Of a stretch of DNA of 64,000 bases, positions 1 through 8,533 are shown one piece after another. Within the stretch, counting starts at the first letter, position 1. Every line of letters begins with the position of its first letter. The translations under genes and the position numbers were made by a program. Source of the stretch: Acidobacteriota bacterium. Its GTDB lineage: Bacteria > Acidobacteriota > UBA6911. The DNA lies in the NCBI GenBank assembly GCA_012719455.1, contig JAAYAJ010000064.1, positions 86,308 to 150,307 of the forward strand, read 5' to 3'. The notes beneath the pieces were generated by a model. It ran no database searches. It was given only the letters and a program-made list of their open reading frames with translations, and was not told the origin of the DNA.

Positions 1-2355
1 CTCCGTGAGGTCCAGACCGGTCTGGCACCAACGGATGACCGAACGGGGCATGTTCTTTTTCAGAAAACAGGTGCTCAACATCCCGCAGCACTGGATCGCC
101 AGGGGATCCCCTTTGCGCATCTCGATCCCCTTGAGTGCGGCCTCGAACTCCTTGATCGCGTCATCTATCAGGTCCATGTCCCGGTAGGCGATGCCCAGGC
201 TGAAGCGCTCTTCAAAGGCGGCACGGGCGGCCGCCTGGCTTTCGGGCGAGTGCACTTCGTCCATCAAGTCGGCGAACATCTCGTTGTAGGCACCGGCCGA
301 CCCGGTCCCATCGCCCGGACCGTCCCCGGCGGCGTCGATGTCGACGATCTCGAAAGACTCCTGCGGCTCGCCGTCCGGCGCCTCTTCGGGCCGCTCGAAA
401 AGCATACCCTCGGAAAGCTGGGCGGAGTCTCCCTCGCCCCCCGGCTGCGAACCACTCAGCTTTTCGTAGCGGGAGGCCAGTTCCGGGTGATCGGGGTGGG
501 CGAGCGCGATTTCGCTGAGCTTCGAATGCGCCTCCTCCTCGAACCCGAGCCGGATGTAGAAATCGACCTCCTGGAACTGCTCTTCCAGCGATTTGACGGC
601 CGGGGGGGCGAAGGTTCCGGGTTCCGCATCGACCATGACGGCGCCCTCACCGCCGGGAGGAAGGGATCCCTCCGCCATGAACGCTTCGAGCAGGTCGCCG
701 GACAGGTCCACTTCACCGGGGGGCGTCGTGGGCCGCTCCGCCCGCGCGGCCACCGCCTCCAGGTCGATTCCCCGGCTGCGGGCATAGGCGTCCAGGTCGA
801 CGTCGCCGCCGGCCGCAACGGGGTCCAGCTGCCCGGCTTCCGCCAGGTAATTGCTGCAGAAAGCCTCGTTCCCCTCCGCCCGATAAAGGGCGGCCAGCAG
901 CAGGCACTGTTCAGCCGCCTGCGCCGGACGGTCCTCCGACTTGTAAAAAGAAAGCAACCGGACCCGAACCTCCTTGTCGCATGGATTGCGCCGCTCGAGA
1001 TTCTCGAGCAGGCTCAGCGCCTTGTCCTTCAACCCGTAATTGAGAAGGAGATCGACCTCCACGACGTTCTCCGAGGGACGATCCCCGGACAGGTCGCCGC
1101 ATTCCCCGGCCAAAAGAGTGGAGGATTCGGCGCTCGCCCCCCCGGGCTCCTCCGGGGGAGGCTCGTAGGGAACATCGGGATAGGCGGCCGTGAAGGCCTC
1201 GTAGTGCAGCTTTCGGTGCTTCTCGCTGCCGGGGTCGGAGCGAAGGATCTTTTCGATGAACTCCAGGGCTTCCATGGGGCTGCCCTGGTCCATGTAATGC
1301 CCCGCCAGCCGGTCGTAGACCTCCTGGCAGCACACGGAGTCGCCGGTCGCGGAGTGGATGGAGGCAAGGCAAACCATGGAAGGAGCGTGCCCGGGATCCT
1401 TTTCGAGAATCTGTTCGCACAGATCCACCGCGCGCCCGGTCTCCCGCCTCGCGATGAGGGTAGGAACGATGCGGTCCAGGCACTCGATCGCCCGGTCGTA
1501 CGATTCCTTTTCAATCAGGGTGGCGGCGGCCGCGAAGAGACTCTGGTAGCACCCCTCGTCCAGGGAAAATGCCACTTGGTAGGCGTTGACGGCCGCCTCC
1601 ATATCCCCCGTTTCCATGCACGCGCGCCCCAGCATTTCGCGCAGGTCAGGGTTGTCCGGGGCCGCGGCCACCGATTGTTCCAGCAGTTCCCGGGCGGCGG
1701 AGACCTCTCCCGTCCTGAGGGCGCAGTCGAAGTATCCCTTGAGGGCTTCCAGGTTGAGGGCATCCAGTTCAATGGCGTCCCGGTAAGATACGAGTGCGGC
1801 GGCCGCATCCCCCGCTTTGGCCTGGGCCTGGGCGGCGCCGACCCAGTGCTGGAGGGCCTTGTCCCGGTTCCCCTCCCCGAGGTGGAGCTGGGCCAGCTTG
1901 CGCCGGACCTCGACGTTCAAGGGATCGATCTCCACGATCTTTTCGTAGATCTCCAGCGACTCCCGCACCTTCCCTTCCCGTTCCAACAGCTCGATCACCC
2001 GCTGGTACTGCCGGCATGCATCCATGCCCAACCCATGCTTGGCATACAGCGACGCCATCGTGGAGTTGACCTCGATGCAGTCAGGGTCGGAACTGAGGAT
2101 CTTCTTGTAGACCGCGATCGCCTTGAGGAAGAAGTTGTTGTTGACGTAGGCTTCCGCCACCCGGGAGAAAAACCGGTTGGCCTCGGCCACGTTTTTCTGC
2201 CGCAGGTACAGGTCGCCTATGGTATTGAGGATGAGAACATCGTCCGGGTCGAGCTCGACGATCTTCTGATACTCGGCGAGCGCCAGGTGGACCTTTCCCT
2301 GGAGCACATACCTCTCGGCGTCTTCCAGTAATTTGGCTTTGCTATCAGCGGTCAC
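1..2355 (-). CDS. Large tetratricopeptide-repeat protein, 3' end beyond the window
   Basis: The frame stays open from a GTG at 2355 to the window edge (785 codons) and would continue past base 1. The GTG is preceded by GGAGGAG at good spacing. The translation is mostly helical repeats of TPR type, with recurring signatures such as ALAEYQKIVELDPDD near residue 22 and SLEIYEKIVEIDPLN near residue 120. Acidic, Pro/Gly-rich linkers lie around residues 395-420 and 590-680. There is no signal peptide and no membrane segment, so it is probably a cytoplasmic scaffold. It reads in the same direction as the ribosomal/SRP operon and starts about 90 bases after rplS ends. The partner is unknown and no specific family name is justified. 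The TPR call is secure. The true length is unknown. Confidence 0.85.
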   Translation of the reverse strand, partial: MTADSKAKLLEDAERYVLQGKVHLALAEYQKIVELDPDDVLILNTIGDLYLRQKNVAEANRFFSRVAEAYVNNNFFLKAIAVYKKILSSDPDCIEVNSTMASLYAKHGLGMDACRQYQRVIELLEREGKVRESLEIYEKIVEIDPLNVEVRRKLAQLHLGEGNRDKALQHWVGAAQAQAKAGDAAAALVSYRDAIELDALNLEALKGYFDCALRTGEVSAARELLEQSVAAAPDNPDLREMLGRACMETGDMEAAVNAYQVAFSLDEGCYQSLFAAAATLIEKESYDRAIECLDRIVPTLIARRETGRAVDLCEQILEKDPGHAPSMVCLASIHSATGDSVCCQEVYDRLAGHYMDQGSPMEALEFIEKILRSDPGSEKHRKLHYEAFTAAYPDVPYEPPPEEPGGASAESSTLLAGECGDLSGDRPSENVVEVDLLLNYGLKDKALSLLENLERRNPCDKEVRVRLLSFYKSEDRPAQAAEQCLLLAALYRAEGNEAFCSNYLAEAGQLDPVAAGGDVDLDAYARSRGIDLEAVAARAERPTTPPGEVDLSGDLLEAFMAEGSLPPGGEGAVMVDAEPGTFAPPAVKSLEEQFQEVDFYIRLGFEEEAHSKLSEIALAHPDHPELASRYEKLSGSQPGGEGDSAQLSEGMLFERPEEAPDGEPQESFEIVDIDAAGDGPGDGTGSAGAYNEMFADLMDEVHSPESQAAARAAFEERFSLGIAYRDMDLIDDAIKEFEAALKGIEMRKGDPLAIQCCGMLSTCFLKKNMPRSVIRWCQTGLDLTE

Positions 2356-2444
2356 CGTACTACTCCTCCAGCAAACGCATTCCCGGGACTCGTGCAAGTC
2401 GCCAGTGACGGCAAGCTCAACACCGGCTCCGTGGACGCTTCCGG

Positions 2445-2822
2445 CTAGGACGCCGGAGACGCCTGGGGAGCGCGGACGGGTCTCGCGACCTCCTTCAGCC
2501 GGGCGGCCTTGCCGCGCCGACCCCGGAGATAATACAGGCGCGCACGGCGCACTTTTCCGCTCTTGACCACCTCCATCTTTTCGATGATGGGCGAATGAAC
2601 CGGGAAGATGCGCTCGATGCCGTATCCGGAGGAAACCTTGCGAACCGTGAAAGTCGAGGAAATGCCGTTGTTTTTGTGGGCGATGACGACGCCCTCGAAC
2701 ACCTGGATACGGTGCTTGTCCCCTTCCTGGATCTTCACGTGGACCTTTACAGTATCTCCCGGACGGAAGCGGGGAAGATCGGTTCGCATTTGGGAGCTTT
2801 CCACTGCCCGAAGTACATCCAT
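2445..2822 (-). CDS. rplS: Large-subunit ribosomal protein L19
   Basis: A 125-residue protein of the 50S subunit that sits at the 30S-50S interface. It matches the L19 pattern throughout: [17 protein letters not shown] near residues 18-34, [15 protein letters not shown] around residue 40, [15 protein letters not shown] around residue 65, and the basic [19 protein letters not shown] region near residue 92. The C-terminus runs about 15 residues past the usual end of the family and is Ala/Pro-rich. It is the last gene of the order rpsP, khpA, rimM, trmD, rplS, which is conserved in many bacteria, and starts about 25 bases after trmD. Identification is secure. Confidence 0.97.
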   Translation of the reverse strand: MDVLRAVESSQMRTDLPRFRPGDTVKVHVKIQEGDKHRIQVFEGVVIAHKNNGISSTFTVRKVSSGYGIERIFPVHSPIIEKMEVVKSGKVRRARLYYLRGRRGKAARLKEVARPVRAPQASPAS

Positions 2823-2847
2823 GACTTTCTACTCCTTAATCTTGGGC

Positions 2848-3534
2848 TCACCGCTCGGTGATCAGCTCCGGGCGGGCCCGTTTCGTTTTCTCCAGAGCTT
2901 GTTCCTTACGCCACTCGGCAATCCTCGCATGGTCCCCCGAAAGGAGCACTTCCGGAACCGCGTGTCCCCTGTATTCGGCCGGCCGCGTGTACTGCGGATA
3001 ATCGAGCAGCCCGCTCGAAAAACTCTCATTCAGTGCCGAATCCCGGCATCCGAGGGCGCCGGGGATCAGCCGCACGATCGAGTCAAGGAGCACCATGGCC
3101 GGGATTTCCCCTCCGGTCAGGACGAAATCCCCGATGGAGATCTCCTGATCCACGAGATGATCTATCACCCGCTGGTCCACTCCTTCGTATCGGCCGCAGA
3201 CCAGGATCAGATGCGGAATTGTGCTGTATTCCGCGGCCAGGTCCTGGGACCAGGTCTTTCCCTGGGGGGACAGGAGCACCACCCGGCCCTTCCCCTCATC
3301 CCCCGATTCCAGGCACGACTCTATCGCCTCGAAAAGCGGGCCCGGCATGAACACCATGCCCTCGCCCCCGCCGTAGGGGCGGTCGTCCACCGAGCGATGC
3401 CGGTCGCGCGTGAAATCCCTCAGGTTGACCAGCCTCACGTCCGCCAGCCCCGACCGCCGGGCCCGGCGGATTATGCCACACTCGAGCACACCGGCGAACA
3501 GCTCGGGGAAAACGGTTATGATATCAAACCTCAT
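2848..3534 (-). CDS. trmD: tRNA (guanine-N1)-methyltransferase TrmD
   Basis: Methylates G37 of tRNAs using S-adenosylmethionine, which prevents +1 frameshifting. The protein is 228 residues when started at MRFDIITVFPELF. A longer in-frame start exists 13 codons upstream, but the chosen ATG overlaps the rimM stop as ATGA, the usual sign of translational coupling. The SPOUT trefoil-knot signatures are visible: LVCGRYEGVDQRVIDH, then ISIGDFVLTGGEIPAM, with RPYGGGEGMV earlier. It lies between rimM and rplS, as expected. Identification is secure; the start is well supported. Confidence 0.96.
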   Translation of the reverse strand: MRFDIITVFPELFAGVLECGIIRRARRSGLADVRLVNLRDFTRDRHRSVDDRPYGGGEGMVFMPGPLFEAIESCLESGDEGKGRVVLLSPQGKTWSQDLAAEYSTIPHLILVCGRYEGVDQRVIDHLVDQEISIGDFVLTGGEIPAMVLLDSIVRLIPGALGCRDSALNESFSSGLLDYPQYTRPAEYRGHAVPEVLLSGDHARIAEWRKEQALEKTKRARPELITER

Positions 3535-4061
3535 GCATCCAGGTCCATCAAACCTTCCGGGGGATCCACCCATATCCGCTTCTCGTCAACGGAAACCTTC
3601 ACACAGATGGAGGCCACGGCGGGGATCAGCAATTCCCTCTCCCCCAGCCCGACCACCAGCTGGGTGTTGCCGTCGATGTGCAGGAGAGCGCGCACGCTGC
3701 CGAGCGGGTTCCCTGCGAGATCCTCGACCCGGCATCCGACCAGGTCGTGGTTGTAATAGGTCCCTTCGGGGAGTTCCCGCGCCTGGTCACCCGGGATCAT
3801 GACCCAGTTGTTGACCAGCTCCGCCGCGGCGCCGATGCTGTCCACGCCGGCGAATTTCAACACCATGCGCCCCCGGTATTCCCACGTGTCTTCGAGGATC
3901 ATCGGCTTGCGCCCGCCGTCGGCGGACTCCAGCCACACCTCTTCCAGGCCGTCAAAACGATCGGGAAAATCGGTATGCAGGTCTGCCAGGACCTCTCCCC
4001 GGTTCCCCCTGGTCCTGGTGATTCTGGCGATGGCAATGAAGGGAGGCGTGCCTTGTCCCAC
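3531..4061 (-). CDS. rimM: 16S rRNA processing protein RimM
   Basis: Assembly factor for the head of the 30S subunit; it binds ribosomal protein S19. The protein is 176 residues from a GTG at 4061. This start shares one base with the khpA stop (TAGTG) and begins [19 protein letters not shown], which matches the family's N-terminal barrel (ItrtrGnrGEV). An in-frame ORF extends 24 codons further upstream into khpA, but that part looks unlike RimM. The PRC-barrel half carries YYNHDLVGCRVED near residue 97 and ERELLIPAVASICVKVS near the end. The family is usually 165-180 residues, so the length fits. Confidence 0.93.
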   Translation of the reverse strand: MGQGTPPFIAIARITRTRGNRGEVLADLHTDFPDRFDGLEEVWLESADGGRKPMILEDTWEYRGRMVLKFAGVDSIGAAAELVNNWVMIPGDQARELPEGTYYNHDLVGCRVEDLAGNPLGSVRALLHIDGNTQLVVGLGERELLIPAVASICVKVSVDEKRIWVDPPEGLMDLDA

Positions 4062-4291
4062 TATTCCAGGATTTCCAGGACAAACCGTTTCTTGAGTTTC
4101 ATGCCTGCCGCCCCCAGAAGGGTGCGGATGCATCGAGCGGTCCGGCCCTGCTTGCCAATGACCTTGCCCAAGTCGCTGGGTGCCACGCGAAGCTCCAGCA
4201 CCGTCGTCTGTTCCCCCTCGACCTCGGCCACCGCAACCTGTTCGGGATTGTCAACCAGTGCTTTCGCGATCAGTTCTACCAGCTCTTTCAT
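4061..4291 (-). CDS. khpA: Small KH-domain RNA-binding protein KhpA
   Basis: A 76-residue single KH-domain protein. The GxxG loop (GKQG, residues 46-49) sits in the segment [20 protein letters not shown], typical of KhpA (YlqC/UPF0109), which binds RNA and in Gram-positive bacteria works with KhpB in cell-size control. The start [16 protein letters not shown] follows GGAGG by six bases. A start seven codons upstream is possible but lacks a ribosome-binding site. The position between rpsP and rimM is the conserved one. Its role in this organism is inferred from the family only. Confidence 0.93.
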   Translation of the reverse strand: MKELVELIAKALVDNPEQVAVAEVEGEQTTVLELRVAPSDLGKVIGKQGRTARCIRTLLGAAGMKLKKRFVLEILE

Positions 4292-4376
4292 ACGCGCCTC
4301 CTCCGAGATCACTCGAAATCACCCAGCAGAAATCTCACCCGGACATCGCTGCGAAAAAAAATGGCAGCCCGCGGCA

Positions 4377-4634
4377 TCAGCTGGCGGCTTTGGAAGCGGG
4401 CGGGGTGGCCTTTTTCAACAGTGAGTTCACCGTATCCGAAGGTTGCGCGCCGCATGCCAGCCAATGGCGCACTCTATCCATGTCGAGATTGACAATCGGC
4501 GGGTTCGCCTTTGGATCGTAATGCCCTAGGATCTCCACGAAACTCCCGTCCCGGGCCTGTCTTCGCTCCATCACCACCACTCGATAAAAGGGCTTCTTCT
4601 TCGCCCCCATGCGCGTCAAACGTATTCTAAGCAA
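4377..4634 (-). CDS. rpsP: Small-subunit ribosomal protein S16 (TTG start)
   Basis: An 85-residue protein of the 30S body. The sequence begins LLRIRLTRMGAKKKPFYRVV, the normal S16 N-terminus, so the start must be the TTG at 4634, which follows GGAGG by five bases. The open frame continues 48 codons upstream, but that part has no S16 similarity. Further family signatures are DGSFVEILGHYDPKANP and the C-terminal WLACGAQPSDTVNSLLKKA. It heads the rpsP-khpA-rimM-trmD-rplS group, 211 bases after ffh. The TTG start on a highly expressed ribosomal gene may limit its translation. Confidence 0.95.
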   Translation of the reverse strand: MLRIRLTRMGAKKKPFYRVVVMERRQARDGSFVEILGHYDPKANPPIVNLDMDRVRHWLACGAQPSDTVNSLLKKATPPASKAAS

Positions 4635-4845
4635 AACGCCTCCTCGTATCCTTGGGACTCGACCCGCATCATGCACGCAGTCTAAACCACGATGATTCTG
4701 GCATATAAAAGGACCGGATTCAACTGCGCAAAGACCCGGTCCAACGACCGGGGCGCGATCCGCCGGCCGAAACGACACAGCCCAAATTCCTTCAGGAGCT
4801 TACACCATCCTACAGCCCCACCTCCTCCGGGCCGACCGCGCCGTT

Positions 4846-6180
4846 CTAGCGTGGAAACTTCATCCCCTTCATCAGGCGGGGCATGATTCCACGGCTCAGG
4901 CTGCGCATCATCTTCCGGGTTTCGACATACTGCTTCAGCAACTGGTTGATCTCCGAAACAGGGCGCCCGCTCCCCCGGGCGATGCGTTTCTTCCTGGCGC
5001 CGTTGAGGATCTGGTGGTTGCGGCGTTCGGTCCTGGTCATCGAATCGATGATGGCCTCGATATGGATCAGTTCCTTCTCGTCCACTTTCATCTGGCCGAG
5101 GCCGCGCAGGGGACCCATGTTCGGCAGCATCCCCAGGATCTGCTCCAGGGGGCCCATCTTCCGAATCTGTCTCAGCTGGTCGCGAAAGTCCTCCAGCGTG
5201 AACTCGTCCTTGCGGATCTTCTCCGCCATCGCCTCGGCCTGTTCCCGGTCTACGGCATCCTCGGCCTTTTCGATCAGCGACAGGACGTCGCCCATCCCCA
5301 GGATGCGGCCCGCCAGCCGGTCCGGGAAGAAGGGCTCGAGCGCATCGACATTCTCCCCCGTCCCCACGAACTTGATCGACTGGCCGGTCACGCTCTTGAT
5401 CGACAGCGCCGCCCCACCACGGGCGTCCCCGTCCATCTTGGTCAGGATGACGCCGGTCAATCCCATTTTTTCGTGAAATTCCCGGGCGCTGCGGACCGCG
5501 TCCTGCCCGGTCATGGCATCCGCGACCAGCAGGACCTCCACCGGAGAGGTCGCCTTGCGGATCCGGTCCAGTTCCAGCATCATCTCATCGTCGATGTGAA
5601 GCCGTCCCGCCGTGTCGATGATGAGAACGTCGTACCCCCCGTTGCGCGCGTGGCGCAGCCCCTTTTCCGCCCGGGAAACCGGGTCCTGGTCGCCGGGGTC
5701 GTCGAACCAGCCCAGGCGGTGGGCGGCACACAGCACCCGCAGCTGCTCGACGGCGGCCGGGCGGTAGACATCGACCGACACCAACAGCGGGGTATGGTTG
5801 TTTTTCGAGAGCCACCGGGCGAGCTTGGCGCTGCTGGTGGTTTTTCCCGATCCCTGCAACCCCACCATCAGGAATACGCTCGGCGGCTGGCGGGAAAACG
5901 AAAGGCCTGCCTGCTCCCCGCCGAGCAGCTCCACGAGCTCGTCGCGCACGACGCGGATGACCTGCTGGCCCGGCGTCAGGGACTGGATCACCTCCTGCCC
6001 CAGCGCCCGCTGCTTGACCCGCTCCACGAACTCCTTGGCAAGCTTGAAATGGACGTCCGCGTCGAGCAGGGCGTTGCGGATCTCGCGCGCCGTCTCTTCC
6101 ACGTGGCGCTCGGACACCCGCCCCTGGCCGCTCAGGTTCCTGAGGATCTTCTGCAGCTTGTTGGCTAGACCGTCCAGCAT
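4846..6180 (-). CDS. ffh: Signal recognition particle GTPase Ffh
   Basis: The SRP54 homologue, which binds 4.5S RNA and signal sequences and delivers ribosomes to FtsY at the membrane. At 444 residues it has the N-domain helical bundle (1-95) and the G-domain with GLQGSGKTT at residues 107-115, DVYRPAA, DTAGRLH, and TKMDGDARGGAAL. The Met-rich M-domain includes MLPNMGPLRGLGQM and the RNA-binding segment RIARGSGRPVSEINQLL, and ends in MPRLMKGMKFPR. Length and all motifs are normal. It is divergent from selB, with about 150 bases between them, and reads towards rpsP. Confidence 0.97.
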   Translation of the reverse strand: MLDGLANKLQKILRNLSGQGRVSERHVEETAREIRNALLDADVHFKLAKEFVERVKQRALGQEVIQSLTPGQQVIRVVRDELVELLGGEQAGLSFSRQPPSVFLMVGLQGSGKTTSSAKLARWLSKNNHTPLLVSVDVYRPAAVEQLRVLCAAHRLGWFDDPGDQDPVSRAEKGLRHARNGGYDVLIIDTAGRLHIDDEMMLELDRIRKATSPVEVLLVADAMTGQDAVRSAREFHEKMGLTGVILTKMDGDARGGAALSIKSVTGQSIKFVGTGENVDALEPFFPDRLAGRILGMGDVLSLIEKAEDAVDREQAEAMAEKIRKDEFTLEDFRDQLRQIRKMGPLEQILGMLPNMGPLRGLGQMKVDEKELIHIEAIIDSMTRTERRNHQILNGARKKRIARGSGRPVSEINQLLKQYVETRKMMRSLSRGIMPRLMKGMKFPR

Positions 6181-6332
6181 ACCCTTCCTCGTTGGGGAAA
6201 ACGGTAATGATACCTGATTTTTCGGGAAATGGCCCGAAAAGTATGCGTCCGCGGGCCGGTGGCGGGGAATCTTCCGGTGGCGCCGGGAGGGTTTGTGGGC
6301 TAAGATAGGGCTTTTCGCGACGTTGGAGACCT

Positions 6333-8231
6333 ATGAAGCACCTAATCGCTGGGACGGCGGGGCACATCGACCATGGCAAGAGCGCGCTGGTCCGGGCGTT
6401 GACGGGGGTAGACCCGGACCGCTTGAAGGAAGAGCAGCAGCGGGGGATCACGATCGACCTGGGGTTCGCCCACCTCGACCTGGGAGACGTCCAGATCGGG
6501 TTCGTCGACGTCCCGGGGCACGAGAAGTTCGTCAAGAACATGCTCGCCGGGGTGGGGGGGATCGACTTCGTGCTCCTGGTCATCGCCGCCGATGAATCGA
6601 TGATGCCGCAGACACGGGAGCATTTCGACATCTGCCGCCTCCTCGGGGTCTCCGCCGGAATCGTGGTCATCAGCAAGATCGATCTCGTGGACCCGGAGAT
6701 GCTGGAGCTGGTGATCGACGAAGTCACCGAGTCGATGGCGGGCTCCTTCCTGGAAAAGGCGGAGATCATCCCCGTCAGTTCCAGGACCGGCGCGGGGATC
6801 GACCGGCTCAAGCAGTCGCTCCACGCCCTGGCGCTGGGCACCCCGCCGCGGCCCGCCAACCGGCTGCTCCGGCTCCCCATAGATCGCGCCTTCAGCATCC
6901 ACGGCTTCGGCACCGTGGTGACCGGCACGCTGACCTCCGGCGAGATCCAAAAAGACCAGGAAATCGAGCTCGTGCCGGGTGGGCTGACCGCCAGGGTGCG
7001 CGGGCTGCAGGTCCACAACCTGATGACCCCGCGGGCCGTGGCCGGCCAGCGCACGGCGGTCAATCTCCAGGGGATCGACCTCGGGCAGATGGAACGCGGG
7101 ATGGTCGTGACGGTCCCCCGTCTCTTCCGCTCCACCAGGATTCTGGACGTCCGCCTGTCACTTCTGCCCGACGCCAAGCCGCTGAAAAACCTGGTCAAGG
7201 TCAGGTTCCACCAGGGGACGCTGGAGGTGCTCGCGCGCGTCGCCCTGCTCGGGCAGGACACCCTCGCCCCGGGCGAGACCGCTTACGCCCAGCTGAGGCT
7301 GGACAAGCCCGCCTTCTGTCTCCACAACGACCCTTTCATCATCCGGCGCTTCTCCCCCACCATCACCATCGGCGGCGGCCGCATCCTCCACCCGAACCCG
7401 TCCAAGCACAAGAGCACCGACCGGCGCACCCTCGCCGCACTCAAGGAACTGGACCGGGGGGACCTCGCGGCCAGGATCCCGGTGCTCATCGGCACCGACG
7501 CCAAGAGGGCGATGTCGGTGGGAGAGCTGAATTCGCTCCTCGGGCTGCCGGGACCCGAAATCACGCGCATCTGCTCCGACCTGGCGCAAGCGGGGAGCAT
7601 CGTCATGATCCCGGCGCCCTCCCCAATCCTGACGCTCCCCTCGACGGTGGCCGACCTGCAGAAGGAGACCCTGGCGCGCGTCACCGCGTTCCACAAGAAG
7701 AACGAGCTGCAGAAGGGGATTTCGAAGGAAGAACTGCGCAAGCGGATCTACGACGACGTCCCCCCCGAAATCTTCCGCCACTGCCTTGAAAAGATGGTGG
7801 AGCGGCGGCAGATCGTCTTTCTCGGGGAATCGGTCTCCCTGTACGGCAGGGAAATCCAGCTGACGGCGGAGGACGAGAAAGTGCGGGACATGATCGAAAC
7901 CGAGGTCCGGCAGGCGGGCTACCAGCCCCCTGCCATGGCGGAACTGCAGGGGGCCATCCCGGCCGACGCCGCGGCCGTCCGCCGCATCTTCTTCTGGATG
8001 CTCAAGGAGAAGATCCTGGTGAAGCTGTCCGACGACCTCATCTACCACCGCGACACGCTCGAGGAGATGAAGGGTCGGATCCGGGGGAAGTTCGCCCCGG
8101 GAACCCGGTTCGGGGTCGCCGAATTCAAGGACCTCTTCGGGATCACCCGCAAGCACGCCATCCCCCTGCTCGAGCACCTGGACCGGGAAAAATTCACACG
8201 CCGCCTGGGCAACGACCGGGTGCTGGTCTAG
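6333..8231 (+). CDS. selB: Selenocysteine-specific translation elongation factor SelB
   Basis: Brings selenocysteyl-tRNA to the ribosome at UGA codons marked by a SECIS hairpin. The 632 residues divide into a GTPase domain that starts HLIAGTAGHIDHGKSALVRA, with DVPGHEKFVKNML and SKIDL; two EF-Tu-like barrels starting near residue 175 (IDRAFSIHGFGTVVTGTLTSG is typical of SelB); and C-terminal winged-helix repeats (about residues 370-632) that read SECIS RNA. Domain order and length match bacterial SelB. Its presence implies that the genome makes selenoproteins, yet no selA, selD or tRNA-Sec gene is in this window. It is divergent from ffh. Confidence 0.95.
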   Translation: MKHLIAGTAGHIDHGKSALVRALTGVDPDRLKEEQQRGITIDLGFAHLDLGDVQIGFVDVPGHEKFVKNMLAGVGGIDFVLLVIAADESMMPQTREHFDICRLLGVSAGIVVISKIDLVDPEMLELVIDEVTESMAGSFLEKAEIIPVSSRTGAGIDRLKQSLHALALGTPPRPANRLLRLPIDRAFSIHGFGTVVTGTLTSGEIQKDQEIELVPGGLTARVRGLQVHNLMTPRAVAGQRTAVNLQGIDLGQMERGMVVTVPRLFRSTRILDVRLSLLPDAKPLKNLVKVRFHQGTLEVLARVALLGQDTLAPGETAYAQLRLDKPAFCLHNDPFIIRRFSPTITIGGGRILHPNPSKHKSTDRRTLAALKELDRGDLAARIPVLIGTDAKRAMSVGELNSLLGLPGPEITRICSDLAQAGSIVMIPAPSPILTLPSTVADLQKETLARVTAFHKKNELQKGISKEELRKRIYDDVPPEIFRHCLEKMVERRQIVFLGESVSLYGREIQLTAEDEKVRDMIETEVRQAGYQPPAMAELQGAIPADAAAVRRIFFWMLKEKILVKLSDDLIYHRDTLEEMKGRIRGKFAPGTRFGVAEFKDLFGITRKHAIPLLEHLDREKFTRRLGNDRVLV

Positions 8232-8258
8232 CCGGCGCCGCCGGGACCGGGGGATCAA

Positions 8259-8287
8259 TTGACATTAATCCCTGTTTCGCGTACGCT
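8259..8287 (+). promoter_or_regulatory. Probable sigma-70 promoter of tatA
   Basis: TTGACA at 8259-8264, then 17 bases, then TACGCT at 8282-8287. The spacing is ideal and the -35 is perfect; the -10 is only a partial match. It lies 30 bases before the tatA start in the short gap after selB, so tatA probably has its own transcript. Confidence 0.6.
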
Positions 8288-8316
8288 TTAGGCAGTTCGA
8301 AACTGGAGGCAACGGT

Positions 8317-8496
8317 ATGTTTGGACTGGGAACGACGGAACTTATCATAGTTCTGGTCATTGTTATCTTGGTTTTCGGCGTCAACAAGATCCCCCAGCTG
8401 GGAAAAGGGCTTGGAGAGGGGATCAAAAACTTCAAGTCGGCCATCAAGAGCGTCCAGGAAGACCCGGAAGAAAAACCGAAGCAGGAAAAGCAGTAG
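8317..8496 (+). CDS. tatA: Twin-arginine translocase subunit TatA/TatE
   Basis: A 59-residue component of the Tat pore, which exports folded proteins across the inner membrane. One N-terminal transmembrane helix (about residues 6-22) is followed by the hallmark hinge [20 protein letters not shown] and a short charged amphipathic tail. The start ATG follows GGAGG by six bases. The length is at the short end for TatA. No tatB or tatC is in the window. It could equally be a TatE-like paralogue, since TatB is longer. It lies between selB and hydE; hydE converges on it. Confidence 0.95.
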   Translation: MFGLGTTELIIVLVIVILVFGVNKIPQLGKGLGEGIKNFKSAIKSVQEDPEEKPKQEKQ

Positions 8497-8533
8497 GGCG
8501 CCGCGGGGCGGAACCGCATCCGGCGGGCGGACC

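Noticed and set aside
250..2331. A plus-strand open frame of 693 codons
   Set aside because: Antisense to the TPR protein, which has a good ribosome-binding site and repeat pattern.
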